The notes beneath the pieces were generated by a model that had not been told where the DNA came from, did not search any database, and saw only the letters and a program-made list of their open reading frames with translations. A stretch of 18,677 bases of DNA. Source: Chloroflexota bacterium. Its GTDB lineage: Bacteria > Chloroflexota > Dormibacteria > CF-121. Shown here one piece after another: positions 1-8,037 of this stretch. How positions within the stretch are numbered: the first letter of the stretch is position 1; each line of letters opens with the position of its first letter. Where the stretch lies: the NCBI GenBank assembly GCA_005889395.1, contig VBFX01000009.1, positions 1 through 18,677 of the forward strand. Reading direction: 5' to 3'. A program made the position numbers and the translations under genes.

Positions 1-2
1 AG

Positions 3-572
3 GGGGCCGAAACGGTCATCCGGGCGATGGCACACCTGGTCGGCGATCGGGCCCAACCCGAACCGCCCGTCCTGCTGGTGATCGGCGCCGACAGCCAGAA
101 TGGCGCCAGCGAGAGCCGGCTCAGCGGTGGCGAGCAGGCCCGGTTGGTGGCCCTGGCCGATTCACTGGGGATCGGCGGACAGGTCCGATTCCTCGGGTCA
201 GTCGATCAGCCGGCGCTGGCGAGCTACCTCAGCCTGGCGGCCGTCTGCGTGGTCCCCTCCTACAGCGAATCGTTCGGACTGGTCGCGCTCGAGGCGGCCG
301 CCTGCGGGACGCCCGTCGTCGCGGCTCGTGTTGGCGGCCTTCCCACCATCGTGAAAGACGGCCTAACCGGGTTCACGCTCGTGTCGCACGAGCCCGCTCA
401 GTACGCCGAGCGGATCGGTCGCCTGCTTGCCGACGAGGAACTGCGCCTCTGCTTCAGCCGCCGCAGCCGCCTCCTCGCCACCCAGTTCACCTGGAAAGAC
501 ACGGTCGATCGCCTCGTGGCCGAATACACGTCGCATCCCCAGCCCGTCCTCCGCCCTGCCGTCGCGGGATAG
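3..572 (+). CDS. GT4-family glycosyltransferase, C-terminal part (MshA-like)
   Basis: Only the C-terminal 189 residues lie in the window; the frame is open to the left edge, and residues before the first in-frame ATG (position 27) still fit the family (GAETVIRAM, the start of the GT-B donor domain), so the true start is upstream. The donor-sugar site is visible as ESFGLVALE, the E-x7-E signature of GT4 retaining glycosyltransferases, followed by ACGTPVVAARVGGLP and a DGLTGF loop. The wording of this stretch is closest to MshA-like and sucrose-phosphate-synthase-like enzymes that use nucleotide sugars in the cytoplasm. The acceptor domain is not visible, so the acceptor cannot be named. The C-terminal helix (FTWKDTVDRLVAEY) is complete. 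Family assignment is firm; the MshA likeness is a weaker inference. Confidence 0.88.
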   Translation, partial: GAETVIRAMAHLVGDRAQPEPPVLLVIGADSQNGASESRLSGGEQARLVALADSLGIGGQVRFLGSVDQPALASYLSLAAVCVVPSYSESFGLVALEAAACGTPVVAARVGGLPTIVKDGLTGFTLVSHEPAQYAERIGRLLADEELRLCFSRRSRLLATQFTWKDTVDRLVAEYTSHPQPVLRPAVAG

Positions 573-588
573 CCGCTTCCGCCGGCGC

Positions 589-617
589 TTGACGTAAGGG
601 CTCGAGTTTGCTTAAAT
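589..617 (+). promoter_or_regulatory. Candidate sigma-70-type promoter for the tetR-MMPL unit
   Basis: TTGACG at 589-594 and TTAAAT at 612-617 are separated by exactly 17 bases, a good match to a housekeeping promoter in an otherwise GC-rich gap. Transcription would start near 624 and give a leader of about 40 bases before the GTG at 664. An AT-rich stretch follows at 627-648, with a weak interrupted inverted repeat (TTTG at 627-630, CAAA at 641-644) where an autoregulating TetR protein could bind. The operator idea is inference only. Confidence 0.5.
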
Positions 618-663
618 GGCCGGGCGTTTGATTGATTGACCAAATAAGCTGAGGAAGTGACTC

Positions 664-1211
664 GTGCCCGATCAGACCAAGGACCGAATTGTCCAGGCGG
701 CCTACCGGGCGCTGGTGAAGCGGGGCTACCACGAAACCTCGATGAAGGACATCGCGGCCGAGGCCGGCGTCGCGCCCGGGCTGGCGCATTACTACTTCGA
801 GACCAAGGAAGACCTGCTGGTTGCGGCGATGGAGCACGCCTGCCAGCCGGTGATGGACGCCTGGCAGCAGGCCGGGATGAACCTCACTGGTCCGCTGCCG
901 TCCTCCTGACCTTCGACATGTTCGGCGTCGGCCTGCACAATCCGAAGATCGCCGCCGCCGTCCGAGCGTTCATCGAGGAGCGGCGGGCGTTCATCGCGCG
1001 CATCACCCAGGGCGTCATCGCGGGGATGCCTGACCCGCCGACGGCCTCGGCGGAGGCGATCGCGGCCGCGCTGTGGGGCAGCCTGCACGGCATCTACCTG
1101 CAGAAGGTGATGAACCCCGACTTCGACGCCGAAGTGGCCATCGACGCCTTGAGTGAGATGGCGATCGCCTTTGCCACGCGTCCGCGACTGACCTCTGCGC
1201 AGGTCGCCTGA
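664..1211 (+). pseudogene. TetR-family transcriptional repressor, frameshifted and internally shortened
   Basis: Translation begins at GTG 664 behind a clear GAGGAA ribosome site (651-656, 7-base spacing). The first 69 residues are a normal TetR N-terminus: a three-helix HTH with SMKDIAAEAGVAPGLAHYYF at about residues 26-45, then ETKEDLLVAAMEHAC. This frame stops at 909 after only 81 codons. The ligand-binding C-terminus continues in another frame from about 870 (EPHWSAAV, LLTFDMFGVGLHNPKIAAAV, then FDAEVAIDALSEMAIAF) to the TGA at 1209-1211. Joining the frames gives about 180 residues, but the stretch between the DAWQQA helix and LLTFDMF is some 20 residues shorter than in relatives, so a small deletion not divisible by three is the likely cause. 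In relatives such genes repress the adjacent exporter. It may be genuinely inactive or an assembly error. Confidence 0.72.
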
Positions 1212-1212
1212 C

Positions 1213-3336
1213 ATGTTCGCCTGGTGGGGACAGTTCGTTTACCGGCATCGCTGGCTGGTGCTGCTCGTTTCCGCAGTCATGCTCACCGGGTCGATCGTTG
1301 CCCTGCTCAACGGCGGAACCCTCAAGAACAGCGGCGGCGAGAACACTGAGTCGGGACGGGCGCTTGCGCTGATGCAGCGTCAGCTACCCCAGAGCGGGGC
1401 CGGGTCATCGTTCGTGCTGGTGTTCGGCAGCCAGACCATCGCGGTCCAGGATCTCGCTTTCAAACAGGCAGTGCTCAGCGCCCTGAAGCCATTGACCGCG
1501 GATTCTAGGGTGAAGGGCGTCGAGACGCCGTTCGATGTCCCGGTCGAGCAGGCGAGGGCGATGACGTCGACGGATGGTCACCATATTTACGCGCTGGTTA
1601 CCCTCACAGACGACTACGCAACCGCCCGCGCTTATTACACGGAACTGCGACATAAGGTGCAATCGGACCGCCTGCAGGTGCTGGGCACCGGCAACGTCGC
1701 GATCGCCTCCGACTTCGACAAGTACCTGAAGTCGGATCTGCAGCGCGCCGAGTTGGTCTCCCTCGCCATCCTGGTGCCGCTGCTGTTGATCGTCTTCGGG
1801 ACCCTGATCAGCATGCTGCTCCCGCTCGGCGTCGGCGGCCTCGCCGTCGTCGGTGGCCTGGCCGGGGTCGGTTTGCTGGCCCGCTTCACGGATGTCTCGA
1901 CGTACTCGACCAACATCGTCACGCTGATCGGTCTCGGGGTGGCGATCGACTACTCGCTCTTCATCGTCAACCGCTTCCGCGAGGAACTGGCCGCCGGCCA
2001 GATCGTCGAACAGGCGCTGATCGCCGCCATCCGCACCTCCGGCCGTGCCGTCACCTTTTCCGGGATCACGGTTGCGATCGGGCTGAGCGCCATGCTCTTC
2101 TTCCAGGGCTCCTTCCTGGCGTCGATGGGCTTTGCCGGCACCATCGTGGTCGCGATCGCGGTGCTGTACGCGCTGACCTTCCTCGCCTCCCTGCTCGCCA
2201 TCCTTGGTCATCGTGTGAACTGGGTGCGCCTGCCGCTGCCGCGCCGCCCGTCGGGTGGCGGCTTCTGGCACGGCCTCGCCTTGCGTGTCATGCGGCGGCC
2301 GCTGCTGGTACTGCTGCCGATCGTCGCGCTGCTCCTGCTGATGGCGTCACCGTTCTTGCAAATCAAGATCGCGAACGGCGATGTCGGGATGCTGCCCCCA
2401 GCCGCCGAAACCCGGCGCGGTTACGACCAGCTACAGAAGTTTCCCGGCCAGGGTCAGACGCGCTTCAACGTCGTCGTCAGCTATGGACGTGGCCGCCCAC
2501 TGACGACCGAACGCGTGGGCGATCTTTATGACTTTGCGCAGCGCATCAAGCAGCCCGCCCGGCTCCAGGCGATCGTTCATGGGACGACGGGCTCGCAGAT
2601 CGCGGTCCTCTCGGTCGTCACCAAGCATGGCCAGGAGAGTGATGCCTCCCGCGCCATCGTCCACTCGCTCCGGAGCATGACCCCACCCTCGGGCAGCAGC
2701 CTGCTGGTTGCGGCCTTCTCCATCGATTTCACCGACTTCATCCTGCAAAAGATTCCGCTGGCGGTCGCCTACGTGATGATCGTGACTTATCTCGTGCTCT
2801 TCCTGCTGACCGGATCCGTGGTGCTCCCGCTCAAGGCGGTGATCATGAACATCCTGTCGATCGGTGCCTCATTCGGCGCACTCGTCTGGATCTTCCAGTT
2901 AGGTCACCTCAGTGGCTTGTTGAACTTCACGGCCGCTCCGCTCGACCCCTCGGTTCCCGTCTTGCTCTTCTGCATCGTCTTCGGGCTGTCGATGGACTAC
3001 GAGGTGCTCCTCATTAGCCGAATCCAGGAAGAGTACCGGCGCACCGGAGATACAACCCAGGCCGTGGCCAACGGACTCGAGAAGAGTGGCCGGCTGATCA
3101 CCGGCGCCGCCGCCATCATGGTGGCCGTCTTCCTCGCCTTCGGACTCGCCGACGTGGTCCTGATCAAGTCGATTGGTCTGGGCCTCGCGCTGGCTGCCGC
3201 CCTCGATGCCACGCTGGTACGGGCGCTGATCGTCCCCGCCGTGATGCGGCTGTTGGGTCGGGCCAACTGGTGGGCGCCGCGCGGCCTCGCGCGCTGGCAC
3301 CGTCGCATCAGTCTCGACGAGCCGGTCGCGGCCTAG
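1213..3336 (+). CDS. MMPL-family (RND superfamily) transporter
   Basis: This 707-residue inner-membrane protein has the two-fold layout of MmpL/RND exporters: an N-terminal membrane helix (about 13-32), a periplasmic loop, a five-helix block (about 181-333), a second lone helix (about 363-383), a second loop and a final block (about 515-682). Both halves carry the proton-relay aspartate motif: GLGVAIDYSLFIVNRFREE at about 240-258 and GLSMDYEVLLISRIQEEY at about 591-608. The family uses the proton gradient to export lipids or other hydrophobic compounds; the substrate here is unknown. The ATG lies one base after the TetR stop, so the two are probably co-transcribed. The second periplasmic loop seems short: after LQAI (about 454) relatives usually have some 30 more residues before the HGTTG-like strand. 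That comparison is from memory. Confidence 0.93.
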   Translation: MFAWWGQFVYRHRWLVLLVSAVMLTGSIVALLNGGTLKNSGGENTESGRALALMQRQLPQSGAGSSFVLVFGSQTIAVQDLAFKQAVLSALKPLTADSRVKGVETPFDVPVEQARAMTSTDGHHIYALVTLTDDYATARAYYTELRHKVQSDRLQVLGTGNVAIASDFDKYLKSDLQRAELVSLAILVPLLLIVFGTLISMLLPLGVGGLAVVGGLAGVGLLARFTDVSTYSTNIVTLIGLGVAIDYSLFIVNRFREELAAGQIVEQALIAAIRTSGRAVTFSGITVAIGLSAMLFFQGSFLASMGFAGTIVVAIAVLYALTFLASLLAILGHRVNWVRLPLPRRPSGGGFWHGLALRVMRRPLLVLLPIVALLLLMASPFLQIKIANGDVGMLPPAAETRRGYDQLQKFPGQGQTRFNVVVSYGRGRPLTTERVGDLYDFAQRIKQPARLQAIVHGTTGSQIAVLSVVTKHGQESDASRAIVHSLRSMTPPSGSSLLVAAFSIDFTDFILQKIPLAVAYVMIVTYLVLFLLTGSVVLPLKAVIMNILSIGASFGALVWIFQLGHLSGLLNFTAAPLDPSVPVLLFCIVFGLSMDYEVLLISRIQEEYRRTGDTTQAVANGLEKSGRLITGAAAIMVAVFLAFGLADVVLIKSIGLGLALAAALDATLVRALIVPAVMRLLGRANWWAPRGLARWHRRISLDEPVAA

Positions 3337-3337
3337 C

Positions 3338-3353
3338 AGCGCTCCGGCGCTTT
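3338..3353 (+). terminator. Candidate terminator hairpin after the MMPL gene
   Basis: AGCGC (3338-3342) and GCGCT (3347-3351) pair around a TCCG loop and are followed by TT. The loop with its closing C-G pair has the C(UNCG)G form of an extra-stable RNA tetraloop. It begins two bases after the MMPL stop codon. The stem is only 5 bp and the T run is short, so termination may be weak. Confidence 0.4.
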
Positions 3354-3410
3354 CACCGGTTCGTCGCCGGCCCGCCCGATGGGTCGCCGTGAGCGGCGCG
3401 ATATACCGAT

Positions 3411-4679
3411 GTGCTGCCCGCTCGCGCGCGTCGATCGCGTCCCGCCGAGGTGGGCGGCCACCGGCCCGAGATTCGCGTCCGGATCGACCGCGGCGGCTGG
3501 CTGCTGTTCTGCGCCCACGGGCTCTCCGGCTTGGGCGCCGGCCCGTTCATCGCCTTCGGGGTCATTTACCAGCGGCAGCTGGGCGCGAGCGCCTTCGAGA
3601 TTGGCATCCTGGCCGCCATCGGCATGCTGGTGGCGACGCTGGTGATGCTGCCGGGCACCGGGCTGGCCGAGCGCCGCGACCTGCGCAAGACGGTGATCGC
3701 CGGCTGGATGCTCGCCGTGCCGGCGCCGCTCTGCTACGCGCTGGCGCCTCACTGGGGCTGGACCGCCCTCGGGGTCCTCTTCCTCCAGGTCTCGGTTTTC
3801 AACACGCCCGCGATCAGTGTCTATCTCTCCCTGGGCGTGCCGCGCGACCGGATCGCGGCCGTCATGACCACGGTCTTCTCCGCCTACTCGCTCGGCCTGA
3901 TCGCCTCCAGCGTCCTATCCGGTTGGCTGGCCCAGGTCGTCCCGCTGAGTGCGCTCTTCTGGATGTCCTTCGCCTTCTTCGTCCTGGCGACCGTCTGCAT
4001 CGCCTTCCTGCCGGCCAAACCAACGCCTCGGTTCACCGTGCCGTCGATCCGCTATCGAGACCTGATGCGCTTCCCGGCCTACCGGGTCATGCTCTCGCTG
4101 TTCACGCTCGTCACGGCCATCATCTTCATCCCGTGGACCTTCACCGCGCTCTTCGCCCGCGAGTCGGCCCACGTCGACAACTTCTGGATCGGGGTCTTGA
4201 TGAGCGTGCTCTATCTGGGCTCGGTCATCATGGGCCTGAGCCTCGGGCGGCTGCGCCGCACACTTGGCAGCGTGGTCATCGTTCTCTGCTTTGAGGCGGC
4301 GTATGTCGTCTCCGCGGTCCTGCTCCTTTCCTCGATGGCCCTACCGATCCTTGGGGTCGCCTTCTTCCTGCGCGGGGCGTTCTGGTCGTTCCGTCAGGTC
4401 ATGACCGCGGTGATCGGCGAGGTGCTGCCGGACTACGCCATGGCCAAGGGCTACGGGCTCTTCGCCCTGGTCACCGGCGCGGTGGTCATCGTCGCCTACC
4501 CCATCGCTGGCTGGATGTACGGCCTCCAGGTGAGCATGCCCTTCTGGTCGTCGGCCCTGCTGATGGCGATTGCCATGCTTCTCACGGTCTGGGTGCGCGC
4601 CTACTTCCATGCCAACTACTTGAAGCCGCCAGCCAATCTCGAGATCGCGCCCGACGACACCCTCCCGCGCGCCGCCTAA
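3411..4679 (+). CDS. MFS transporter
   Basis: The product (up to 422 residues) is almost entirely hydrophobic helices, about 12, with a central hydrophilic stretch around residues 205-225, as in major facilitator permeases. The loop between helices 2 and 3 carries GTGLAERRDLRKTVIAGW, a variant of the family's signature loop. Such proteins move small molecules across the inner membrane using ion gradients; the substrate cannot be read from the sequence, though drug or metabolite efflux is plausible beside an exporter. The start is uncertain: the frame opens at 3393, GTG 3411 gives the longest product, and GTG 3450 sits closer to the first helix; neither has a strong ribosome site. It follows the MMPL gene by 74 bases. 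Its TAA (4677-4679) overlaps the stop codon of the facing gene. Confidence 0.88.
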   Translation: MLPARARRSRPAEVGGHRPEIRVRIDRGGWLLFCAHGLSGLGAGPFIAFGVIYQRQLGASAFEIGILAAIGMLVATLVMLPGTGLAERRDLRKTVIAGWMLAVPAPLCYALAPHWGWTALGVLFLQVSVFNTPAISVYLSLGVPRDRIAAVMTTVFSAYSLGLIASSVLSGWLAQVVPLSALFWMSFAFFVLATVCIAFLPAKPTPRFTVPSIRYRDLMRFPAYRVMLSLFTLVTAIIFIPWTFTALFARESAHVDNFWIGVLMSVLYLGSVIMGLSLGRLRRTLGSVVIVLCFEAAYVVSAVLLLSSMALPILGVAFFLRGAFWSFRQVMTAVIGEVLPDYAMAKGYGLFALVTGAVVIVAYPIAGWMYGLQVSMPFWSSALLMAIAMLLTVWVRAYFHANYLKPPANLEIAPDDTLPRAA

Positions 4680-6367
4680 CCGATCGGCACCCAGTTCGGC
4701 GCCTGGCCGGTATAGGGGTAATCGGCCTCCCACTCGGTCAGCTGCTGCGGGCGCGAGCCGTCCCCGTTCATCACGTAGACCTGGGGCAGATGATCCACCT
4801 GGCCGATGAACCCGATCCGGCGATCGTAGACGGGTGTGTTGGGGGTCGAGCCATTCGGCGCATCCTTGCTTCCGGTGACCTTGACCACGCCGCCGGCCTC
4901 GCCGGCCGAGAAGATGTTGACGCGGTAGAGGGCCGCCGAGTCTCCCGTGCCGGTAGCGACAAAGACCGTGCTGTTGTCATTGAGCCAGGCGGCCCCCGTG
5001 ACATCCAGCGGGCCACCGCGGCGGTAGGCGCCGGCCCCGCTGGCCGAAAGGTCGTAGACCCAGAGTTCCGGCCCGCTCGCGGTCAGCCGCCGGAAGGCCA
5101 GCTTGGTCCCGTTCGGCGACCAGGCCGGGTGGTCGGCCGGATCGTCGAGCCCGATCGGCCGGTAGCGGCTGCGCAAATCAAGGTTCAGGATCCACAGATG
5201 GTTGACGCCCTGCGCGTCCGCAGTGCTGTAGGCGATCGATTTGCCGTCCGGGCTCAGCGCGACCGGGTCGTTGACCCGCCCGTCCACCGAATCGGTGAGG
5301 CCAACGTCCTCGAGCGTTGATGGACGGAAGCGCCGCAGCGTGCCGTCTCGCCGGTAGACGATGGTGCCGTCCTGCGACCAGTAGACGGCCGACCCGCTGA
5401 TTCCGGGTCGAATCACGGTGCCGGTCGCTACGTCGACGATCTGGATCGGGCCGCTATCCGCGTTGCGCGGCGCCTGGACCACCACGAGGCGCTGGGCGTC
5501 CGGCGACCAATCAAAGGAGAGGATGGCGTCCTCGAGCTGGCTCTGGGCGCTGAGCCGGTAGATGATTTTCGGCGTCGACCGGCCCAGGAAGCCATCCGCG
5601 TGGGGATCAACGATCCCCACCGCGAAGGCCGGCTGGCCTGGCTGCGCCACGAGGTACCCGATCTTTCGGGACAGGCCCAGCAGTCCAGTCTTAAAGCGGG
5701 TTTGGACGCGCCCATAGACGGCGTTCTCGTGGATGTCGAGCGGCCGGTCGACGGAGACGGTGTAGCTCTGGTTGGGTTGGAGTACCGCGGTCGGGATGAT
5801 CTCGAACTGGGCGCCGTCGCCGCCCGGCTTCGAGCGCAGCAAGAAGGGGGTGTCGGGGCTGAGCTGGACGGCGGCCCGCATCGAATCCGCCCGCATCGGG
5901 CGGCTGAAGCTGAGGACGATGTTGCGATCAGGGGCAACCGCCGTCGCGTTGTCGGGGGGATCGACCGTCACCAGCGCAGGTCGCCCCTCGGTGACGAAGT
6001 GCCAGGAGTGCTCGAGGCCATTCTGCTGCCCGGTGGCATCGGCGTAGCCGGCATGCATCGAAACCTGATAGGCGGTGGAAACGTCGAAGTTGACGTGGGC
6101 GTGGATGAAGGTCAGCGTGTTGCCGCTCCAGGCGAAGTGGCAGTTCTTAGATCCATTGCAGCCCGACAAGGTGGGGCTGAGCCCGAACCGCTGCTCCACC
6201 GATTCGTGGTTCATCGCCCGGTCGAAGGTGATGGTGATCGCCTGATTGGTCGCGACGTCGGCCGCTTCACGTCCCGGGGAGATGCTGACGATGCGAGGAG
6301 GGTTGAGCGCGCAGGCGCAGGCGAGAGGCCCCAACAATGCCAAGATCACAAAGACTCCGCGGCGCAT
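4676..6367 (-). CDS. Exported protein with two Ig-like domains and a TolB-like beta-propeller
   Basis: The 563-residue product opens with a signal peptide (MRRGVFVILALLGPLACACA). Cysteines at 17 and 19 could be lipidated, but the lipobox is imperfect (PLAC or ACAC), so lipoprotein status is uncertain. Residues about 24-127 and 129-228 are two Ig-like domains of the Big_5/SbsA type (PPRIVSISPG..A..V..N..ITITFDRAM; RPALVTVDPPDNATAV..D..IVLSFSRPM). Residues about 230-563 form a propeller with repeated TolB/WD40-like blades (FDWSPDAQRLVVV, ALSPDGKSIAYS, AWSPNGTKLAFRR, VYVMNGDGSRPQQLT). It is probably a surface or envelope binding protein with no visible catalytic residues. It lies 55 bases downstream of the DUF4388 gene on the same strand, so the two may be co-transcribed. 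No good ribosome site precedes the ATG. Confidence 0.85.
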   Translation of the reverse strand: MRRGVFVILALLGPLACACALNPPRIVSISPGREAADVATNQAITITFDRAMNHESVEQRFGLSPTLSGCNGSKNCHFAWSGNTLTFIHAHVNFDVSTAYQVSMHAGYADATGQQNGLEHSWHFVTEGRPALVTVDPPDNATAVAPDRNIVLSFSRPMRADSMRAAVQLSPDTPFLLRSKPGGDGAQFEIIPTAVLQPNQSYTVSVDRPLDIHENAVYGRVQTRFKTGLLGLSRKIGYLVAQPGQPAFAVGIVDPHADGFLGRSTPKIIYRLSAQSQLEDAILSFDWSPDAQRLVVVQAPRNADSGPIQIVDVATGTVIRPGISGSAVYWSQDGTIVYRRDGTLRRFRPSTLEDVGLTDSVDGRVNDPVALSPDGKSIAYSTADAQGVNHLWILNLDLRSRYRPIGLDDPADHPAWSPNGTKLAFRRLTASGPELWVYDLSASGAGAYRRGGPLDVTGAAWLNDNSTVFVATGTGDSAALYRVNIFSAGEAGGVVKVTGSKDAPNGSTPNTPVYDRRIGFIGQVDHLPQVYVMNGDGSRPQQLTEWEADYPYTGQAPNWVPIG

Positions 6368-6422
6368 GCCCGGTTAGAAGGTTAGCGAGATGGGTGCCTT
6401 GCGAGGTCCAGCGGCGGCGGCT

Positions 6423-7916
6423 CTACCTTTGCTCTTCGAGCAGCTGTCGCATCTCGTTGGCGAGGTTGGTCAGCCGGGCCGGATCGACGAACATGATCGA
6501 GGTCTGCGAGATCCGGTCGATCGTCCGGTCCAGCGCATCGACGTTGTGCTCGGTCGAGCCGAGCATCTCCTTGACTTTCTTCGACCGGTTCTGCAGCGCG
6601 TTGTCAGCCATCTGATTCAGCTGGCTCATCAGTGCCGGCCAGTCGATGTCCGGCTCCCCGGCCGCCGGGGGCTGGGCGGGTTGAGGCGGCGGTTGATAGC
6701 TCGGGACGCGTGGCGGGGCCTGGGCCTGCGCCGCGGGGCCGGCCTGCACCGGCGCCGGGGAGGGCCGGTAGACGGTCGAGGGGACCGACGGCGTCATGGC
6801 GAGCATCTCTTCGAGGCTCACCGACGCCGGTTCCTCGAGGTCGGCGACCGCCTTCACCTCGATGCGGGTCTTGGCATCGGCGCAGAGCCGGGTCACGATC
6901 TCAGGGTCCTGCATCAATTGTGGCTGCCCTCGAGTAAAGGCGCCCAGCAGCTGGCCGTCGCGCAACAGGACGATGCCCATCTCCTCGGGGGCGCGGACCA
7001 GGAGGCTGCCATGGATCTTCTCTTCCTGGAGATACTCGAGCAGGGCGCGGATATCGACGAAGCGAGCCAGCAAGCCCTGCAGGATGGTCGGCGCCGTCAG
7101 CAGCTGATAGATGGCGGTGACCACTTCGGGGGACAATTCGATGACATCCATGCTGCCTTCGCCCCGGTCGACGTCGTTCTTGAACAGGGAGAAGGCCGTG
7201 CGTCCGGTGGAGACCACCGCGCCGCCGTCGTAGAAGCTTTCAATCAAGCTGCCCTGGTAAAAGAGGATCATGCCGCGCGACGCGAGCCCGGTCAGCCGCA
7301 GGTATCCGGTGAGCCGGTCGCCGCTCAGCGAGCGGAGCAGTTTGGGGAAATCGACGAAGGCGGTCTTGAGCGACTCGTACACCAGTTTGCCGACCGGCAG
7401 CGGGTAGAGCTCGGTCGCCGGCGGCCCTTCCTCCGGTGTGGCCGCCGGTTGGGCAGCGGCCGGGGGTTGGCTCACGACCGGGCGCTCGCTGACGTGGGGT
7501 TGCGCTGGCGTCGATGGGACAGGAGCGGCGCCCTGGGACGGCGCCGACTCGCGAGCCGGCGCGGGTCCGTTGTCCGCGCCCGGGACGCCCCGTCGCTTGG
7601 CCTCAGCGAGGATGTCGGCGGTCGGCGCCGTAATTGTTTCTTCGGTGGGGAGCTTGGATTTCGGATCGAACGAGTAATCGCCTTGCCGCCAAGAGAGCGG
7701 TGTGAAAACTGCGTCCTCCCCCTGGCTGCCATTGCCGTAGGCGTGAAAGAGGTGCCCGAACAAGAAGAACAGCGAGTACGCCTCACCGCCATTTCGGACC
7801 TGAAGTGTACCGGTAGCGCGCTGGGCTTGTTTCGATTGCAACAGGGTGAGCAGCGGAGTCTGGTTGAGCGAACCCCTGTTATCGAGAAGCCCCGGCGCCT
7901 GCTCGATGGTACTCAA
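6423..7916 (-). CDS. DUF4388 multi-sensor protein with three repeat domains
   Basis: I chose the TTG at 7916 because GGGAGG (minus strand, 7928-7923) sits 6 bases upstream; this gives 497 residues. A TTG at 7919 is the neighbouring alternative. Residues about 17-92 are a DUF4388 (PatA N-terminal-like) domain: LLTLLQSKQAQRATGTLQV, then FFLFGHLFHAYG and WRQGDYSFDP. A Pro/Ala-rich linker (about 112-172) leads to two more segments of similar design, about 189-275 (LTGYLRLTG, ILFYQGSLIESFYDGG) and 290-358 (IHGSLLVRAP, IVLLRDGQLLGAFTRG). A second Pro-rich linker (378-421) precedes a helical, probably coiled-coil tail (425-497). The family occurs with signalling and gliding or polarity systems in other bacteria; no enzymatic motif is visible. 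It diverges from the FemABX operon. Confidence 0.8.
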   Translation of the reverse strand: MSTIEQAPGLLDNRGSLNQTPLLTLLQSKQAQRATGTLQVRNGGEAYSLFFLFGHLFHAYGNGSQGEDAVFTPLSWRQGDYSFDPKSKLPTEETITAPTADILAEAKRRGVPGADNGPAPARESAPSQGAAPVPSTPAQPHVSERPVVSQPPAAAQPAATPEEGPPATELYPLPVGKLVYESLKTAFVDFPKLLRSLSGDRLTGYLRLTGLASRGMILFYQGSLIESFYDGGAVVSTGRTAFSLFKNDVDRGEGSMDVIELSPEVVTAIYQLLTAPTILQGLLARFVDIRALLEYLQEEKIHGSLLVRAPEEMGIVLLRDGQLLGAFTRGQPQLMQDPEIVTRLCADAKTRIEVKAVADLEEPASVSLEEMLAMTPSVPSTVYRPSPAPVQAGPAAQAQAPPRVPSYQPPPQPAQPPAAGEPDIDWPALMSQLNQMADNALQNRSKKVKEMLGSTEHNVDALDRTIDRISQTSIMFVDPARLTNLANEMRQLLEEQR

Positions 7917-7950
7917 CAAAAGCCTCCCACCGCCCCGAGATTTCCTTCCA

Positions 7951-7959
7951 ATGCTAGCA
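7951..7959 (-). promoter_or_regulatory. Candidate extended -10 promoter for the DUF4388 gene
   Basis: Read on the minus strand this is TGC followed by TAGCAT, matching the extended -10 form (TGn plus hexamer). It lies 35 bases upstream of the TTG start at 7916, giving a leader of roughly 28 bases. No good -35 box stands 17 bases further up, which extended -10 promoters tolerate. Support is from pattern only. Confidence 0.3.
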
Positions 7960-7991
7960 CAGGCCAAATACGATAACCGAACTGTCAGCGA

Positions 7992-8005
7992 CGCGCTGTG
8001 GCGCG
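7992..8005. promoter_or_regulatory. Inverted repeat in the divergent DUF4388/FemABX intergenic region
   Basis: CGCGC (7992-7996), TGTG, GCGCG (8001-8005) form a perfect 5-bp stem with a 4-base loop, 33 bases before the first FemABX start. The arms are simple GC alternation, so chance is a real possibility. In this 121-bp divergent gap it is the only obvious symmetrical element, and could be an operator or a leader hairpin. Confidence 0.25.
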
Positions 8006-8037
8006 CTCTTCCCAAAGCCGGGTTAAGCTGTCAAGGC

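Noticed and set aside
1405..2271. Minus-strand frame of 288 codons inside the MMPL gene
   Set aside because: Low-complexity Asp/Gln/Arg/His composition typical of an antisense shadow in GC-rich DNA; the + strand has clear transporter motifs.
6372..6385. Direct repeat GGTTAG-AA-GGTTAG upstream of the propeller gene
   Set aside because: Only two 6-base units; not enough to call an operator or repeat element.
6390..7976. Long + strand open frame of 528 codons opposite the DUF4388 gene
   Set aside because: It is rich in Arg, Gly, His and Asp with no domain, and mirrors the codon structure of the real minus-strand gene, which has a recognisable domain and a good ribosome site.
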